In this document: piece after piece, positions 38,475 through 41,522 of the stretch
Layout: each line of letters starts with the position of its first letter
Numbering within the stretch: the first letter of the stretch is position 1
Assembly (NCBI GenBank): GCA_963696505.1
Contig: CAVOKN010000015.1
Coordinates: 1-41,522, forward strand
Length of the DNA: 41,522 nt
From: CAVOKN01 sp963696505
GTDB taxonomy: Bacteria; Pseudomonadota; Gammaproteobacteria; Burkholderiales; Rhodocyclaceae
Direction of reading: 5' to 3'
Translations under genes and position numbers: made by a program
Notes under the pieces: generated by a model
The model's input: the letters and a program-made list of their open reading frames with translations, nothing else
What the model was told of the DNA's origin: nothing
The model's database searches: none

Positions 38475-38514
38475 AGCCCCTACTATTCAACTCTCTGGTT
38501 GAATAGTAGGGGCT
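38475..38514 (+). promoter_or_regulatory. perfect 16-bp hairpin at the dsrE-like start
   Basis: AGCCCCTACTATTCAA (38475-38490) and its exact complement TTGAATAGTAGGGGCT (38499-38514) are separated by 8 bases. The right arm ends 4 bases before the GTG start of the DsrE-like gene and includes TAGGGG, the only plausible ribosome-binding site. The core ATTCAA...TTGAAT resembles ArsR-type operators. It could be an operator, an RNA hairpin gating translation, or both. Confidence 0.75.
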
Positions 38515-38518
38515 GAAC

Positions 38519-38872
38519 GTGAGCACGACACTGCTGATCCTCAATGACCCTCCCTATGGCAGCGAGCGCAGTTACAACGGCCTGCGCCTTGCCATCGCGC
38601 TGGCCAAGACCGAAGGCCAGCAACTGCGTGTCTTCCTGATGGGCGACGCGGTGGCCTGCGCCAAGGCAGGGCAGAAAGTGCCTCAGGGCTACTACAACGT
38701 CGCCGACATGCTCGGCATGGTGGTCAGGCGTGGAGCCGAAATCGGCGTCTGTGGCACCTGCATCGATGCGCGCGGCATCAGCGAAGCGGAACTGGCAGAG
38801 GGGACCAGGCGCGGCACGATGGCCCAACTGGCCGAATGGACCCTCGCTGCCGACAAGGTGCTGGTTTTCTGA
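38519..38872 (+). CDS. DsrE/DsrF-like sulfur relay family protein
   Basis: A 117-residue protein starting MSTTLLILNDPPYGSERSYNGLRLAIALAK (GTG start), the DsrE-like fold. The conserved cysteine sits in IGVCGTCIDARG (two Cys, about residues 79 and 82), where DsrE/TusD proteins carry persulfide sulfur. It probably moves sulfane sulfur between partners or senses it. It is followed by a periplasmic rhodanese, and a long hairpin overlaps its ribosome-binding region. Confidence 0.85.
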   Translation: MSTTLLILNDPPYGSERSYNGLRLAIALAKTEGQQLRVFLMGDAVACAKAGQKVPQGYYNVADMLGMVVRRGAEIGVCGTCIDARGISEAELAEGTRRGTMAQLAEWTLAADKVLVF

Positions 38873-38941
38873 CCCTGTCCCGGCGCACGCGTTTCGCCGC
38901 TCGCCATCGCCATTTCGATTCCACCTCCAGGAAATTCGCCA

Positions 38942-39403
38942 ATGAACCGGATTCATCAGTCGCTCGCCGCCCTCGCTCTCGGATTGGCTGCCGTCAGCCT
39001 CAACGCACTGGCCGCCTCGGAGGCCGCCGTCAAGGAGCTGGAAGCCTACATGGACTTCGTCGACTACGGCGGCGCGACCATCCTGCCCGAGCAGATCCCG
39101 GAGCCCGATTGGAAGAAGTTCGTCATCATCGACGCGCGCGATGCCGAGCAGTTCGCCAAGGAGCACATCCCCGGCGCGATCAACATCGAATGGCGCCAGA
39201 CCCTGGCGCGGCGCGGGGAACTGCCCAAGGACAAGTCCGTCCTCATCTACTGCAACAGCGGATCGCTGTCGGCCCAGGCTGGCCTTGCGCTGCGGGTGGC
39301 GGGCATGGAGAACGTGCGCATCCTGCAAGGGGGATATGCCGAGTGGAAAGCGAAGGGCGGCTTCGATGCCAATCGCCGCGCCACCGAAAGCGGCCGCAAG
39401 TAG
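38942..39403 (+). CDS. exported rhodanese-like sulfurtransferase
   Basis: A 153-residue single-domain rhodanese with a signal peptide (MNRIHQSLAALALGLAAVSLNALA, cleavage after ALA). The domain has IIDARDAEQFAKEHIPGAINI and the active-site loop YCNSGSLSAQA with the catalytic Cys. It probably acts in the periplasm on thiosulfate or persulfide. CCAGGAAA precedes the ATG. Bases 39158-39403 are repeated in inverted form at the window end. Confidence 0.9.
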   Translation: MNRIHQSLAALALGLAAVSLNALAASEAAVKELEAYMDFVDYGGATILPEQIPEPDWKKFVIIDARDAEQFAKEHIPGAINIEWRQTLARRGELPKDKSVLIYCNSGSLSAQAGLALRVAGMENVRILQGGYAEWKAKGGFDANRRATESGRK

Positions 39404-40292
39404 CGCGGCAGTTCCCGATCCGGCAACCGTGCGAAGCAGCCCGTGGGTCTCGGCCCTGGCCATCTGCCTCCTCGGAGAAGCACTGCCTGTCGTCGCCGGT
39501 CAAGGAGCGGCAGCATCGCCCAGGCTTGACGACCCTGCCATCACGGCGTCCGACTGGCAGACAACGGACCATGGCGTGAGCCTCGGCGCCTCCCGAATCA
39601 CGCCCGCCCAGGCGCGTGCCTTTTACCGGGCGCGGGGCTTCGAGCCGGCCGCCGCCGCCCGGTACGCCGACGCCTGCGTGTTCCAACTCGTGCTGCGCAA
39701 CGATGCCGGCGGCGGCCTGCTAACCTACCGTCTCGATGACTGGAGCATCGCGAACGGCGCGACCGTGCGGCGCTTCGTGGCGCTGGAAACCTGGGAGCAG
39801 GAATGGGCGCGCCACGGCGTGGCCGAGCCGGCGCGCATTGCCTTCCGCTGGGCGCAGTTTCCCGGCGAACATCAGTTCGAGCCCGGCGACTGGATCATGG
39901 GCATGGCAGCCTTGTCGCCGCGCCCGGCTGGCAGTTTCGACCTTGTCTATGAATGGAGCATCGATGGCATCACCCATCGCGGCAGGCTGCGCGGCCTCAA
40001 GTGTGCGGATGCGGATTGAACGGCGGTCCTTGCTGGCGGCGCTGATCCTGCTGATCGCCCAGCCGGCATTGGCACAGGCACCCGTACCGCGGGGACTGAC
40101 TTTGGTGCCCGGCAAGCCCACGGCGCCAGAGATCGCCCTGCCCGACGTGGACGGCAAATCGGTCAGGCTCTCCGAACTGCGCGGCAAGGTGGTGCTGGTG
40201 AACTTCTGGGCCACTTGGTGCCCGCCCTGCCGCAAGGAAATCCCCTCGCTCACCCGGCTGCAGAAGCTGTTCAAGCCGGAGCAACTGCGCGT
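39158..40292. repeat. left arm of the terminal inverted duplication
   Basis: This stretch is repeated in reverse complement at 40391-41522. The left arm keeps intact reading frames for the rhodanese, the unknown exported protein and the TlpA-like protein, so it is the reliable copy. Confidence 0.93.
39429..40019 (+). CDS. exported protein of unknown function
   Basis: About 196 residues from the GTG at 39429. A signal-like opening MRSSPWVSALAICLLGEALPVVAG is followed by a soluble part (DWQTTDHGVSLGASRITPAQARAFYRARGF, LRNDAGGGLLTYRLDDWSI, GDWIMGMAALSPRPAGSFDLVYEW). The frame is open further upstream, and an ATG at 39366 overlapping the rhodanese is the alternative start. I do not recognise a family. 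Position between a rhodanese and a TlpA-like protein suggests a periplasmic redox or sulfur function. It is followed by tlpA with an 11-base overlap. Confidence 0.7.
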   Translation: MRSSPWVSALAICLLGEALPVVAGQGAAASPRLDDPAITASDWQTTDHGVSLGASRITPAQARAFYRARGFEPAAAARYADACVFQLVLRNDAGGGLLTYRLDDWSIANGATVRRFVALETWEQEWARHGVAEPARIAFRWAQFPGEHQFEPGDWIMGMAALSPRPAGSFDLVYEWSIDGITHRGRLRGLKCADAD

Positions 40293-40410
40293 GCTGGCGG
40301 TGAACATCGGCGAGGACGAGGAAACCGTGTTCAGCTTTATCCCCGACCCCGGCTTCACCATCCTGCTCGACGAGAAATCCGCCAGCCTGCGCGCAGTTGC
40401 TCCGGCTTGA
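40009..40410 (+). CDS. TlpA-like thiol:disulfide protein, C-terminus lost at the fold-back
   Basis: A signal peptide (MRIERRSLLAALILLIAQPALAQA) leads into a thioredoxin fold: PEIALPDVDGKSVRLSELRGKVVLVNFWATWCPPCRKEIPSL, with the CPPC active site. It is a periplasmic thiol reductant or TlpA/ResA-type protein. The authentic sequence runs to about 40390 (LLDEKSASLR) and then enters the inverted arm, so the last seven or so residues and the stop at 40408-40410 are artefactual. About 30-40 C-terminal residues of a normal TlpA are missing. Confidence 0.85.
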   Translation: MRIERRSLLAALILLIAQPALAQAPVPRGLTLVPGKPTAPEIALPDVDGKSVRLSELRGKVVLVNFWATWCPPCRKEIPSLTRLQKLFKPEQLRVLAVNIGEDEETVFSFIPDPGFTILLDEKSASLRAVAPA

Positions 40411-40666
40411 ACAGCTTCTGCAGGCGGGTGAGCGAGGGGATTTCCTTGCGGCAGGGCGGGCACCAAGTGGCCCAGAAGTTTGACCAGCACCACCTTGCCG
40501 CGCAGTTCGGAAAGCCTGACCGACTTGCCGTCCACGTCGGGCAGGGCGATCTCTGGCGCCGTGGGCTTGCCGGGCACGACCCCCGCGGTACGGGTGCCTG
40601 TGCCAATGCCGGCTGGGCGATCAGCAGGATCAGCGCCGCCAGCAAGGACCGCCGTTCAATCCGCAT
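40391..40666 (-). pseudogene. inverted, frameshifted partial copy of the TlpA-like gene
   Basis: The signal peptide MRIERRSLLAALILL and the first residues match the copy at 40009. At 40574-40577 a 7-base net loss relative to the left arm shifts the frame, and the CPPC region is read out of frame. A further indel lies near 40485. I read this as assembly artefact, not a second gene. Confidence 0.85.
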
Positions 40667-41246
40667 CCGCACACTTGAGGCCGCGCAGCCTGCCGCGATG
40701 GGTGATGCCATCGATGCTCCATTCATAGACAAGGTCGAAACTGCCAGCCGGGCGCGGCGACAAGGCTGCCATGCCCATGATCCAGTCGCCGGGCTCGAAC
40801 TGATGTTCGCCGGGAAACTGCGCCCAGCGGAAGGCAATGCGCGCCGGCTCGGCCACGCCGTGGCGCGCCCATTCCTGCTCCCAGGTTTCCAGCGCCACGA
40901 AGCGCCGCACGGTCGCGCCGTTCGCGATGCTCCAGTCATCGAGACGGTAGGTTAGCAGGCCGCCGCCGGCATCGTTGCGCAGCACGAGTTGGAACACGCA
41001 GGCGTCGGCGTACCGGGCGGCGGCGGCCGGCTCGAAGCCCCGCGCCCGGTAAAAGGCACGCGCCTGGGCGGGCGTGATTCGGGAGGCGCCGAGGCTCACG
41101 CCATGGTCCGTTGTCTGCCAGTCGGACGCCGTGATGGCAGGGTCGTCAAGCCTGGGCGATGCTGCCGTTCCTTGACCGGCGACGACAGGCAGTGCTTCTC
41201 CGAGGAGGCAGATGGCCAGGGCCGAGACCCACGGGCTGCTTCGCAC
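40656..41246 (-). pseudogene. inverted copy of the unknown exported protein gene
   Basis: An open copy of 39429-40019, differing by at least one residue (GQGTAA instead of GQGAAA). It lies wholly inside the fold-back right arm and should not be counted as an additional gene. Confidence 0.85.
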
Positions 41247-41271
41247 GGTTGCCGGATCGGGAACTGCCGCG

Positions 41272-41522
41272 CTACTTGCGGCCGCTTTCGGTGGCGCGGC
41301 GATTGGCATCGAAGCCGCCCTTCGCTTTCCACTCGGCATATCCCCCTTGCAGGATGCGCACGTTCTCCATGCCCGCCACCCGCAGCGCAAGGCCAGCCTG
41401 GGCCGACAGCGATCCGCTGTTGCAGTGATTGAGGACAAGGACTTTTCCTCTGGGCAGTTCCCCGCGCCGCGCCAGGGTCTGGCGCCATTCGATGTTGATC
41501 GCGCCGGGGATGTGCTCCTTGG
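41272..41522 (-). pseudogene. inverted, frameshifted partial copy of the rhodanese gene
   Basis: The C-terminal part of the rhodanese is repeated. The active-site region is disturbed by several indels at about 41425-41450, just before the Cys codon. The window ends inside it. Confidence 0.83.

Larger units (their letters stand above)
40391..41522. repeat. right arm of the terminal inverted duplication
   Basis: Reverse complement of 39158-40292, reaching the last base of the window. The 98-base spacer 40293-40390 is unique. Differences from the left arm are mainly small indels (near 40485, 40574 and 41435-41450) plus at least one substitution (near 41171). They break the TlpA-like and rhodanese frames. 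Confidence 0.93.

Noticed and set aside
39429..41246. Two paralogous copies of the unknown exported protein
   Set aside because: The second copy lies wholly within the fold-back arm and is essentially identical, so it is the same locus read twice.
39158..41522. Inverted duplication as a composite transposon or invertible element
   Set aside because: There is no transposase, recombinase or terminal target duplication, the spacer is only 98 bases within a gene, and the second arm is degraded by indels and ends at the window edge.

Overview
The window is GC-rich, densely coding DNA from a nitrogen-fixing betaproteobacterium. The gene set and order (nifL-nifA-nifB, draT/draG, rnf, hppA-pfp-adk-kdsB-lpxK-exbDB, xseA, sodB) fit the Rhodocyclales (Azoarcus/Aromatoleum/Thauera/Azospira-like). 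This placement is inferred from synteny and protein character; no rRNA or tRNA gene is present to confirm it.

Region 1 (1-19445) is a nitrogen-fixation accessory island. On the left, reading right, are draT (5' end cut by the window), a SIR2-like gene with its own predicted NifA/sigma-54 promoter, a broken small ORF and glycogen phosphorylase. Facing them is a leftward series: nifL-nifA, then nifB, fdxN, an A-type flavoprotein (fprA), two 2Fe-2S ferredoxins (one resembling the Shethna/FeSII nitrogenase-protection protein), nifQ and draG. Reading right from the nifL side is a complete rnfABCDGEH operon, the probable electron supply to nitrogenase. I could find four sigma-54 -24/-12 elements and four TGT-N10-ACA NifA boxes by eye. 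Together they regulate the SIR2-like gene, nifB and the divergent nifL/rnfA region. Together the genes provide low-potential electrons (Rnf, ferredoxins, FprA), cofactor synthesis (NifB, NifQ), regulation (NifL/NifA), post-translational switching by ADP-ribosylation (DraT/DraG) and possibly O2 protection and glycogen-derived energy.

Region 2 (19482-31123) runs leftward: gamma-glutamyltransferase, a sulfide:quinone-reductase-like flavoprotein, a LivK-type binding protein, a K+-independent H+-pyrophosphatase, PPi-dependent phosphofructokinase (split by a one-base frameshift), adk, kdsB, a Trm112-like protein, lpxK, exbD and exbB. Region 3 (31439-38258) holds xseA, sodB with an IscR-like operator and a clear terminator, a small unknown protein, an nhaR-like LysR regulator, an HPF/RaiA-like protein, a Bax-inhibitor-1 protein, an apparent HtpX-YbaN fusion, a small membrane protein and a YajD-type HNH nuclease. 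Region 4 (38475-40410) is a sulfur/redox cassette: a 16-bp hairpin, a DsrE-like protein, a periplasmic rhodanese, an unknown exported protein and a TlpA-like thioredoxin.

The right end (39158-41522) is a long fold-back: about 1.13 kb is repeated in inverted orientation around a spacer of about 98 bp and runs to the window edge. The second arm has indels that break genes intact in the first arm. I read it as an assembly or read artefact at a contig end. With the one-base frameshift in pfp and a possible one at the htpX/ybaN junction, it suggests a long-read-type assembly with residual indels. Short dispersed repeats (a GTAGGGTGCGC palindrome family, others at 22424-22531 and 29999-30065) and an over-represented octamer CTGACTTT are scattered through the window.
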